Source: Scatophagus argus (Eukaryota; Chordata; Actinopteri; Scatophagidae). Taken from it: a stretch of DNA of 64,000 bases. The stretch's first letter is position 1. Every line of letters starts with the position of its first letter. The notes under the pieces were generated by a model. It saw only the letters and a list, made by a program, of their open reading frames with translations. It did not search any database and had not been told where the DNA came from. Below are positions 39,355-51,420 of the stretch, one piece after another. The DNA lies in assembly GCF_020382885.2 (NCBI RefSeq), contig NC_058506.1, positions 6,386,001-6,450,000 on the forward strand, given 5' to 3'. A program made the translations under genes and the position numbers.

Positions 39355-42300
39355 ATGTTTCTGCACAAGAGTATCCTGAATTTCACTTCATCTTTCACAC
39401 CATGTATGTTCATCTCCATTCTGCTGGTTCTGCTCCCAGGAGTCACTCATTTCTCCCACGGCAACGTCAGCCATGAAGATACTGGCAGCACACCAGGCAA
39501 CTGCTCCAGTGAAGATAACTGCTCTGATGGTGTGGTGCTACCCATGTGGAACCCCCAAAACCCTGCAGTGGGCGACAAGGTGGCACGCGCCATTGTTTAC
39601 TTTGCAGCCCTCATATACATGTTCCTGGGTATGTCCATCATCGCAGACCGCTTCATGTCTTCTATCGAGGTCATCACCTCTCAGGAAAAGGAGATCACCA
39701 TCAAGAAGCCTAACGGTGAAACAACGACGACCACTGTGCGCATCTGGAATGAGACAGTATCCAACCTGACACTTATGGCTCTGGGCTCGTCTGCACCAGA
39801 GATCCTGCTCTCTGTAATTGAGGTGGTCGGCCATAATTTTGAGGCCGGAGCTTTGGGTCCCAGCACTATCGTTGGCAGTGCAGCGTTCAACATGTTCATT
39901 ATCATTGCTCTCTGTGTCTATGTGGTGCCAGAAAATGAAACCCGCAAGATAAAGCACCTGCGGGTGTTTTTTGTCACTGCTGCCTGGAGCATATTCGCCT
40001 ACATCTGGCTGTATCTCATCCTGTCTGTGTTCTCCCCTGGAGAGGTGCAGGTTTGGGAGGCCGTCCTCACCTTCTGCTTCTTCCCTCTCTGTGTGCTGCA
40101 AGCCTGGATCGCCGACCGACGTCTGCTCTTCTACAAGTACGTTCATAAGCGTTATCGTGCTGACAAGACCCGTGGCATTATCATCGAGTCAGAGGGAGAC
40201 GCCATGTTCACTAAAATGGACTTGGAGATGGATGGCCAGGGCGTGAACTCGCACACTCACCCCAAAGAGGCTCTGGGTGGGATGCTGGAGGGGGTGGAAG
40301 AAGGTGGAGGGATGAGTTCGGAGCAAGATCAAGAGGAAGAGGCCAGACGGGAAATGGCTCGCACTCTGAAAGAATTAAAACAGAGGCACCCAGAGAAGGA
40401 CATGGAGCAGCTGATTGAGATGGCCAACTACCAAGTACTGGTCCAACAACAGAAGAGCAGGGCCTTCTATCGCATTCAAGCAACACGAATGATGATCGGA
40501 GCTGGGAACATCTTGAAAAAGCACGCAGCTGACCAGGCCAGGAAGGTGGTGAGCTGTCATGAGGCCAGTGGGCAAGAGGAGGATCCTAACACCATCTACC
40601 TGCAGTTTGAACCTTCTCACTACCAGTGCTTTGAGAACTGTGGCTCACTAAAACTCTCAGTGAGCCGGCATGGAGGAGAAAGTGGCTGCACAGTGAAGGT
40701 AAGAGGAAGTAATGACAAAAATAATGTAAATGCTCATGGTCAGTTCAAAATCAACTTTAGTAGCTTGAGGTGTTGAATATTAATAATTCAGAATTTTATT
40801 TTAACTCCAGACATTAAATATTTCATGAAGTTTCTTCCTTTGCTTGCGGCCCACAGGTGGATTACCGCACAGAGGATGCAACTGCCAATGCCGGCTCAGA
40901 CTATGAGTTTGCTGAGGGAACTCTGGTCTTCAAGCCCGGTGAGACTACAAAAGAGTTCACTGTTGGCGTTATTGATGATGATATTTTTGAAGAGGATGAG
41001 CACTTCTATGTGTGCCTAAGCAATCCACGTATTGTGCACCGAGCTGAGGTCTCCGTCCTGGAGCCAAGCTCTATCACCTCCAGCAACAGCATGGTGGGCA
41101 TCTCCTCCCACATTCCCCCAAAGGCAGCCCTGGGCAAGGCACACACTGCCACAGTTACCATCTATGATGACGACCATGCTGGCATTTTTACTTTTGAGAG
41201 TGACTCCACGAGGGTCAGCGAGAGCATTGGCAACATGCAGGTGAAGGTTCACCGGACGTCCGGGGCAAGGGGGAAGGTGGCTGTGCCTTACCACACGGTT
41301 GAGGGCACCGCCAAGGCAGGAGAGGACTACGAGGAGGTGTCGGGCAAGCTGGAGTTTCAGAACGATGAAACCATGTGAGTGACTATTCTTGTTATATGAT
41401 GTGATGTCTTGTTTTTGCTTCTCATCACCTGATCAAATATCACAGCCCACATGTTGGTATGTTAAACAGTCCTGCTCCATTACCCTAAGTTATCTATTCT
41501 GGTAAAGGATAAAAGGGCTATTTTCATGAGTCATAGATACTCTGAGAAGAAGTTTAGATCTTTCTGAAGGATGACGTGGGAGGATAAGAGGATATAATTG
41601 TGAGGCAGATAATGAAACCTTGTGTCTGATGTAAAGAAGAAGAAGGAGAAGGAGAGGAGGCATCAAAGCTTTCTGTGAATGAATTAACATACAGTCCTTT
41701 GGGAATTCTCTGGAGGTTATAAGGAAGTTCGTTGGCTCAACCGCAGAAAACAAAGGTGTGTGTGTTAGCAACAGAGTAGAGCTAAGAAAATCAGACAGGT
41801 GACTTACACAGCAGCAAGGAGGGGATGAGGACTTAGCAGCTACTGAAACAGGTGCCTGTGATGAAGCCTGTGTGATAATTTCAACCAAAGGATTCATGGA
41901 TGCACCAGCAGAGAGGCGGATAAAAAAGAGCAGGGAGGAAGGGCACAGAGAGAGCACTGAAAGTGTGATGTATTTCCAGCTCTTCTCTTGAATGTTGTGT
42001 GGAAGGTTTGGGATGATGAGTACACTTGTAGTGATGTGATGTGCAAAGGACCTGGCAATTATCCACAGCAGTGATTTTTTTCTCTTTTTTTTTTTAGCTT
42101 GGAAAAGAAAATGCCCTTATCTGTATCAAGCTCATCACAAAATGATTTACAGCACACCAAAGGACAAAACAAAGGAACAAAATGTGTCAGATGAATGCGT
42201 CTGTGTGAGGAGGATTCCAGGGTTGGTGTGTAGGTGTATTGTGTAGGTGGGATGAGTGGGAGGAAAGGCAGGTGAATACACGGTGTCAAAGAGAACGCAG

Positions 42301-45300
42301 ATCTAACTATTTGTCTATTCTTTTGCCTTACAGTGAAGGTGATTTGGATGGTTGTTTGAATAAATTTATCTGTGTAATTGTCAGTTTGTTTGTGCACACT
42401 TAGTGCGTTTGCTGGCTTTTTGCGTGTATGTTTGTCTGTGTGTATTTTTAAGGGTGTCTGCGAGTACTATCTGTACGCTGAACCCACTTCACACCCACAT
42501 CAAACACAATGTCACTCCAAAGGGGAATTAAAATGAGCTTCTTGAGCATCCAAAGCAATTAAAGAGAGTGAAGAGGGGTTAAAGGAGTCCCAAAAGTTCT
42601 TAGCATAGTGCAGATGCTATAGAAGCTGCAGTTAATGAGACAACAGTGTATAGCAATGTGAAATGAGAGGCTGGAGGCTTCTGTGTTCTAACAGAGACTG
42701 AGCATAAGATAAAATCCTCACTTACTGAGCCAAGACTCTGTTCATATGACAGGAGCAAGCTGACGGTGACACAAGCAACTGCACACTCTGTGTATTACCT
42801 GGAGTCCTGCTTTCCTTGACAGTCGCCATGCAGCAGGAGAGCGAGGACTGTGGAGAGCAGGATCCAACAGAGCAGGACAGTTTGCTTCTAGAAAAACAAT
42901 GAAAACAAAACATGAACAGGAAATGTCAGAGTTGTGCTTAGCTGCTCCTGTGCTGCTTTGAATGACAAACAAGGACTTCAAGATGAATGCAGGAGCACTG
43001 TGATTATAGGTGAAAAGGTTTGGCTCAGATCTTAAGTCAGAGTTACCACATCCACTTGGGTCAAGTCACAGCAGCTTAGTTATCTTACTTATCTTTTCAG
43101 CCAGTGGAATTCTTAATCTAAGATATCTGTTGTAGAAGGTCATAAAGACATTTTATCGTGGCATTCGCCTGTATTTGCCACATAAAACGTAGAACCTTCA
43201 AGCCAAAGTTCCCCAATTGAACAGATTTCTAATCTCTTTTTCAAGTCTTTGTAAAAGATGAAATTTCGCTCCTGCTTTATGCTAATAAGATGCTCGAGTC
43301 TGACTGAATTTTTTTGAAAAGGTTATTTAATTTGGACCATTCAGTCAGACCTGTTAAAAGATGGAGGTGAAACCTCATCACTGTGTCTTTACCTTGCATC
43401 TTGAAGCACCTCAGCTTTTGTAGTTGCATATCTATGCATTTATTCCCTGTGTTAAATGTGTATCTTTGCTCCTTGCTGCTCAGCAGGCTGCCAAAGTTCA
43501 TCCTTCAAACAGAGCAGGCTCTTCTTACCCAAGTGTTTCCCTGGGTATTCAGACAAAGAGCTGTCACTCGGCAGGCGACCTCCAGGCAGCTCTGTGTGGG
43601 TGTGTGTGTTTGTTGCAGTGTCGCTGCATGGTGTGTCTTTGTGTCTGTGTACATCTGCCTGTCCCGGTCGATGCAGAGGAGCAAAAGAGGAGGAGGGCAA
43701 GTTCATGCGCTCATGACATGGAGCCAGGGGAATTGTTTAAAATCTAGGCATGCAGTTAAATAATAATTTATCATCTGAATTCTGCACTGCAGTAAATAGA
43801 TTAAGATGTACAGACACAAACATCTGAGCCAAAATAAACAGGCTGAGATACAGAACCATTTTAGGTTTCTGTGTTTATGGATTGGAGGAAGATCTGCGCA
43901 GACCCTTTGATGCTTGTGTTGCTTCCTTTTGTATCTGGTTTTGTTTAGCACCTCAGAATGTGTGGTACTGTGGTACTATACACTACTAGAGGCTGAGGTG
44001 GATAATGGGGGCAGTTACATAAGCTAAGATGAAATAGATGTGAGGAGATCACTTCTGAAAAGGGAAATCAATATCTTGATGGTCTTTATTTCTCAAGCTT
44101 AATGCAGTCAAGATCGATGACTTCACGAACGAACATGGATATAAGCAAGCAGTAGAGTCAGGATTGGGTAATGCATTTCTGTGTTTTATTTATTTTAACA
44201 TTTACTCTCTTATTTAATGCACACAGCAGTTGCTCATTGTAATTGTTCGTGTTGAGTATTTTCTCTTTGTGAGAATAATAAAGGCCTGTCTTATTTCTTA
44301 TCTATTAGGCTAAACTTTTAAGCTGGTGCTGGGTAGTGTCTGTCGCCCAGCCGGTACACCATGTCGGGACAGATTGAAATATCATAGCCACTACTGCCAT
44401 TTTGTACAGATTAGGTTGAATGAAGATGAATCATAACAATTGTGGTGATCCAGTGACTTTTTAGATTTTCCATGAAGTTAAAATTTATGGTGTGGGTGCA
44501 ATTCAGTTCCTCCTATACTTTGCTTTATGTTGAAATATTTGAAACACTAATGTTATTAGTGCCAACTGAACTTGTGTTTAGAGCTTATTTGTGAATGTGT
44601 TAAACTTGATAACTACCAAACATCAGTATCTTAGCATTGACACTATGAGCGTTTTAGCCTGCTGATGTAAACATTTAGCTCAAAGAAAGTGGCCTAGAGC
44701 CTCACAGAGTCACTAGCATGACTAATGTGACAGCTTAAAAGAGAGGTTCAAATCACTCCTGTCTAGTCACTGCACACCTGCTCAATCGATTGTGAATGTC
44801 GGTTTTTGGAAAGCTACCAAAATGGACACCATGATGTCAGAAAGATTTGGGGACAAAAGGATTTCTGAAGCTATTCCACTATCCTATGAGCAGTCTGAAG
44901 TTGCTGGAAACTTCAGTTTTGTTGTTTTTATATACTGAATTTCTTCTCATCTCACGTCTCCCTCAGTGCTCATTAGTTCAGATAACATTAAGCATGCCTC
45001 CTCTGCCATATTTATCAGAGACAGGGTCATGCATCTTTATCAGTCTCAGAAACCTTTTGTATCCATATAAATATCCTGTTCATACTAACCCAAGAACACC
45101 TTCCAGTGGGGATAATAAAATGTTGATATTTTATCTGTCGTACTGGTACGCCGCTGATTCACATTCATATTCAGCTACAATATAGTCTGGCTGGTAGAGA
45201 TTCAGCAGCCTATCTTGCTCAGGACACTTGAGCAAGGCAGATGCAAGTAAACACACAGCTTTGATCTATAATTCTTCCTTTCTGTATGAATGATGGTGGT

Positions 45301-47475
45301 CCGTCCAGGCAAGGAAATCTGACATTCTGTCATACATACATGCATTCACTCATTCTCCCTACTCGCTTCATTTTTGTCAGTCTCTCTGGAGGGCTGGAGC
45401 CTATCTCAGCATGCAGAGTGTAGAAAGCAGAGGTACTCTCCCAGGGTGAACACAGAGGCATAAAATCACTCACACTCATACCTGTAGGCAATCTGGAGTC
45501 TCCAGTCCTCATGACTTACTGTCTTTTGACTGTGGGAGGAAACTGGAGTGTCCTTATCAAACCAACGCAGAATGTGGAGGAGAGGGGAAACTCCAAATAA
45601 AAAACGGTTCCACAGCTGCCTGGTCCTTTTTTTCTAGAGGTGACAGCCTCAGCTGCAGAGCCATTCCACCCTAGGGCCCCAGCTGCTTCTTCCTTTACTC
45701 AGCCTCCATTTAACAGGTTAATCCAAGTTAATCCAGCTAATTCATTTATACAAGAAACATGCATTTTTTTTGTTGCAGTCAGTTGGCAGTCAGAAATTGT
45801 GAGAAAAGCGGAACAAGATCCAAGTAAAAAGCACTCACGCTTTCTACAATTTTATTGGACCTTTCTGCAGTCTGCAGTATGTAATATTCCACATATCAGC
45901 AGAGTTTACGGTTGTTTCAAATGCAACAGCGAGCAGTCCTCAGAGCTCAGACAGTCCAGGTCTTCACATTTGTGTGTGACAGATACAATAGCAGGATCTG
46001 ATGCCCACTGTGGCTTCTCAAAAACGATTCCAGAAATGAAGTCGCCGGGCAGGCAGAGACACACAGTGAAATGTGATATACACTGTCTCGATGGAATCTC
46101 ACTGTGCCTGATGTAATGAGAGTTTACATCAGCCTTCAGAGATACAGAAGGAAACTGTGGTGGTGTTACTGTTAGTGTTAACCTGGTTCTTAATGCGGTC
46201 GTTTCAAGTTCACACGCAGGGAGATGCTTGGATGACAAGAACCCCATGAATTTGTCACCAATCTCAACTAAAGTACATTTTTGTAAATACTCCACCTTGC
46301 TCAGATATCACACTGTTTAAGTATGTTTTTGAGGAGGAACTCCCCACAAAACCATCAAAATGTGTTTGTCATGTTTACATTTTTGTGTGTGGTGAAACAA
46401 ATAAGATATTATGTCTTAATTAGTGAGTTTTAGAGGAGCTGGTGGGCAAATATTTTTCCTTTGGTCTGAGCCAGACTATCTTCTTCCCACTGTTTACAGT
46501 CTTTTACGCTAGGCTAAGCTAAGCTAAGCTAACTCACTGCTTGCTCTAGCTTTATATTTAGCATACAGACCTAAGTGTTGGTATACAAATTCTTATTAAA
46601 CTCTAAACCAGATGAAAAAAAGAACAAGAGGAATGAGAATTAAACTAACACCTAATCAGCCTAATGCAGTATGTGAACCTATATGCCTGCTGTTTTTTTT
46701 TTTTGTTTTTTTTTTTGACAGTCTTTCATTTCTGCCTTGTATTTTAATGAGAGTAATATTTGTTTAATCGCTGGCAGTTATATTCTCTTCGTCTTGCTAC
46801 GCAAACAGTATCTGTATAGTGTAATATCAAACTAGCTGCTGCATGAATATGGTCCAGAACAACTGAACCATGACATTTTATTTTAATGCTTTAAAGGAAA
46901 GTTTCTGTGTTTCTGTACATGTAACACTTGAAATAGCACCTAGTTTGAAAGATAAACTTGTTTGTTTCCATTGTAAGGACTGTGAGTCCCTTTGCTCCCA
47001 CTGGCATGACTTTCCTTGACATCAGACGGCCGCTGACGTATCATTCATGTTTAAAATAAACTTCTCCTCTTCTGCAAGCAAAAGCTCTTCCTGCGTGTTG
47101 ACGAATCCTGAGTGTATAAGTGTAGACAGAAATAGACAGCCACCCACATATCATTAGGGAGATGGAGAGAGAGGGAGAGGAAGACTCACTGTGACAGTGT
47201 AGGAGAATGAAGCTGGTTGAGGCAAATATGTCGGTCACGGTTTGACACCACATCCTCACGTGTTTTTGTAGCCCTCAGATTTAGTAGAGGAGTTTACATT
47301 CCAAAATAAGTTTCTAAAAACTGGCTTTTATCTCATGGAGTCTGAATTACCGGGTGCTTAATTTCCACTGAGAACAACGTTATAATTCAATCTCTCATGA
47401 TATACAAGCTCTCTCTTGTGTTCTAATGGAATTAATGGTGTAGAAAGAGTCTGCCCTCTTGTGGGGTATTGTGAA

Positions 47476-47536
<61 letters not shown>

Positions 47537-50500
47537 TATATATATATATCACTTTGAATTTTGTACATACTCTACTGTGTTCTGTACCACATGATATTTA
47601 ATGATTCAAAATCTCAAGCTTCCATCGTCTTATCTAACATCTCTATTTCATGATTCACTGTGTAGGCAGACTACCTCTTGGCTACACTGTTTTATTCTAA
47701 TGTGTGCAAAAGCACAGAAACTGCAGTTACTGGTTGCCTGGGATGTTCTTATTTTATAATTTAGCTAAAAAAAAGAACAAATGGCAAACCAAGGTAATAA
47801 ATGTGTGCTGCAGGTTAACTCATATTGGATGCTGTTCTTATTTCCCAAATAGTATCAATGAATTAACTCATCCACCTCTGTTTTGGCTCCATCCTGTCCT
47901 TGTTCCTTGACTCTTCTGCTTTCAGGAAGCTGCTGAATGTGAAGATCATCGATGATGAGGAGTACGAGAAGAACAAGACTTTCACGATTGTGTTGGAGGA
48001 GCCCATCCTGCTGGAAGTGGGACAGAGACATGGTGAGCTATGGGCACTGCTACATGCGGCAGCAGCAGAGTGATTCTTCTCATTATTTTATTGCTTAAAA
48101 TACATTTTACACTCAAAAGTGGACTCTGCCTTAAATAAAATCCTTGGACTATAGCAGTTTATATCCATTGATGAAAATTGGTCTTAATTCTGGTGGTCTA
48201 AGGTCTGATCTCTTTAGTCCCTTTGGTGTATTTCATGGCCAGGCTTTATGATCCTTGAGCCAAAGTCGTGGGATCAAAGTCATAGCTAAAAGAGACCAGG
48301 GCTAAAAGAGCTATTTATATTTTATGCATCTGTTTACATATCTTACACGTTAAGCATATCTTTAAAATATACTACAGTGACTATGACAACATTGTAAAAG
48401 AAAAAAGAACATAAATGATTTCAGAATCTGCCATACAGCACTTCTAGGATGCAAGTATACACACAAAAGCATGAAAGAAAAGATTAAAAACTAAAATAGA
48501 ATATACAAAATTGGTTGACCAGTTTTTACCTGAAATTAATCAGGCAGTACTTGGAAATGTCACTTGTGACCTTTAATAAGCAAATAGCACATGTGGAAGA
48601 CTGGGTTTCATTATCAGTAGACACAGGATCTTATTTTATAACAAATCTCATATGAAATACCGGCTCATAGTTTACACTCTGTTGTAGGAGATACCAACGA
48701 TAACAAGACAGCAGTGGGACCGGAGGACGTGTCAAAAATGGGCTGCCCCTGTCTGGGTGAGCACACTAAGCTGGAGGTGGTCATTGAGGAGTCCTATGAA
48801 TTCAAGGTAACTCAAAAATAAGCAGCGTTTTACTTCAGAAGCTCACCCAACACATCCAGCATCACGCTGATGTTTGCATATCTTGGCACTGCACACACTG
48901 ATGATGAAAGCAAATAACTGATTTGCTCTTTCAAGATTTACCTGCTCTCTTCCTACTGAATACCACATCACAGCAGTTCTCTGGGCTTCAGAGAGAGGGT
49001 CGCAACCTTCAATCCCTTAGAACTTCATTATACACAATATGAGAGCAAACAACATGATATTAAACACATTTTCTCTATTAACCATGCGCAGTGGCGACTT
49101 ATTTTATTCTGCAGCTTGGTTAGAGCTGGGGGCAGTGGCAGACAGCAGCTGTCTGAGGGGTAAGAGCTAAAAAAAATGAAATGGATACCAGCTGCACACG
49201 ATGGGGCACCACTTAGAAGCCCTGGTTAAGATCAAAACTCTTTCCTCATGTGTCTCAGATTTAAAGTTTAACTAGTACACATTTCAAATTAATGCATTAC
49301 ATCATATTTTCACCACTGGAAGAGCACCTTTGCAGCATTTTTGAGCATTGCTGGAGGAAATTGGACAAAACACAGCTCTTTTAGACTAATGTCAGCTATG
49401 TCATAATATTTCTGGGTATGACTGTTGGAAATTAATATTTAATCTAACTAGGAATGGATGATAAATTATTAGTGATGTGCATGTAACTAATGGCTCTGCC
49501 TGTTATTCACTCATCATTTGAGAAAAGTTGAGAAAATTGTTACATTTGACCGTCATGCAGCTTTGAGAGGGGTATTCCATCAATTTTATATTGCACTGCA
49601 ATGAACATGAGGGTTCTGCAGTTCTTGTATGAGACCAGTTAAGAAAGAAATGCTCAAAATTGATGCAACAGAGATATTCTGACTTTAAACTCAAAAACTG
49701 AATCGTACATTTCCCATAATGGAGTTCAAGAGTGTCTTTCACCAGACCCTCTCCGTCTCTTCACTGTCCATGTCTCTCAAATTCTATGGCCCCTGTTTAT
49801 AACAAGCATTTCTGCTGATTAAAAATATGAAGCTTCCGTGAGGGCACCACTATGACAAAACTCCCATCAGAGCCGCTTCATGTTCCATGCAACTGTTTTG
49901 TATGGTAAACTTCTTGGTGGTCTGCCCCTTTAAAACCAATTTTATTCCTTAATATGGCATTGCACTCATGCTCGGGGCTCCAGTTTAATGTGCTGATACT
50001 TGTAGCTCATCTTTCTGCACAGGTGTAAAGCAGCTTTACGGTGATGCTGTGCCTTTTTTTCCTGAGGGATCCTGGCGTTTTGTGCTCCCCTGCACCTGTT
50101 TTGGTGACTCACTGAGCACCACAGTGGGAGGAGCGACACGGTTAATTGCACCCTAATTCACCACATCAGTGCCCCGAGTGTCATTTGACAGTGTTATGAT
50201 TATATTGATGGTCTCTTACCTGCAGTGATGCTTCCCACCAACTTGTCTGTTTTTTTCTTGATTTCTTTGTCTTTGTGTCCGACTGCAGAGCACAGTGGAC
50301 AAGCTGATTAAGAAGACGAACCTGGCTCTGGTGGTGGGGAGCAGCAGCTGGAGAGAGCAGTTTGTTAGTGCTGTCACTGTCAGTGCAGGTGAGTCGCAGC
50401 GTCCTGAAATGTCTCATCTGTTCATTCCTCTGTGACCGGACCTGTGGAAGATTGAGCCTGCAGCTAGATCTGGTCCCCCAGCTGCTGCTCACCAGCCTTA

Positions 50501-51386
50501 CTGTTATTTTTTAGATACTTTATCTTGATAAAATCCTGGGTGCTCCAGTTTCACATTGGCTGATTTTTTAAAAAAAGCCTAATTTAACATAAAATGAATG
50601 AAAGAGCTTACAGAAACAAAGCCTGTTTTAATGTATTTTGGCAGTTCTGTGCTTATTTTTGCTTCCTTTTAATCCACAGTTTAATAAAAACACATGATGT
50701 AGTGAATTCCTCATGTGGCTCACTATAAAAACTAAACTGGTCAGCTCTGCCTGGACAATTAATGGCTCTGAAGAATTTCTGTACATGTATGTGGTATGGT
50801 GAACCCTTTTTATTTTGCCCTTTCAAAAGCCATGCACTTGGCTTTGTGAGGCTTTTAGATGTGCACTAGTGCTCAAAGCATTTGGGCTAAAAGCTGACTT
50901 AGACACCAGAGATGTGTCATTTTGCTAATACGCTCATTCCTCTCATTTTCTCTCTCTCTCTCTCATTGAGTCCACTCAGATTTTCATGCAAAGAGAGAGT
51001 ATATATAAATATAACGTGTAATTTCTGCCTATATTTAGAGATTTAATGTAACAATGTGAAAAGGTTAGCTCCCACACATTCATCAAATGTTTTAAACGTG
51101 GTGGGGGTGGGGGTTAGTACAGTCCTAGCCTGATTTTGCTGCCTGCAGCTAGATGTCATCTAAGTTTGATTAAAGCGTGAAGTGAAGCTGGGATTATATT
51201 TCACCAACTTTTCTTGATTCAGTATCATTCAAATGAGCATTTCTGAACTGAGATGGGATGTCACAGTAGGATCAAATAATAACTAGCATCAACTGTCCTT
51301 CCTCTGGTGTTTTCTCTTGCATATTAGGATAGAGTTTCCTTAACTCCTGTTTTATTGAGTCCTTCGTTTAGAACATAACTACACTC

Positions 51387-51420
<34 letters not shown>

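Larger units (their letters stand above)
41375..47925 (+). other. 6.5-kb exchanger intron; repeats only
   Basis: The largest intron of the gene. It contains a GAA/GGA-rich purine tract (41636-41658), repeat copies at 44610-44730, 45345-45600 and 46462-46600, a T-rich tract near 46690, and the TG/TA/CA/TA hairpin tract at 47478-47549. No further exon of the exchanger or other gene was recognised. Confidence 0.7.

Noticed and set aside
39538..40146. 202-residue open frame on the minus strand
   Set aside because: It is the complement of the large exchanger exon, whose plus-strand protein is unmistakable.
48033..48687. Search for an exchanger exon B between the A-type exon and the next exon
   Set aside because: No frame resembling DREEYEKE with suitable splice sites and phase was found.
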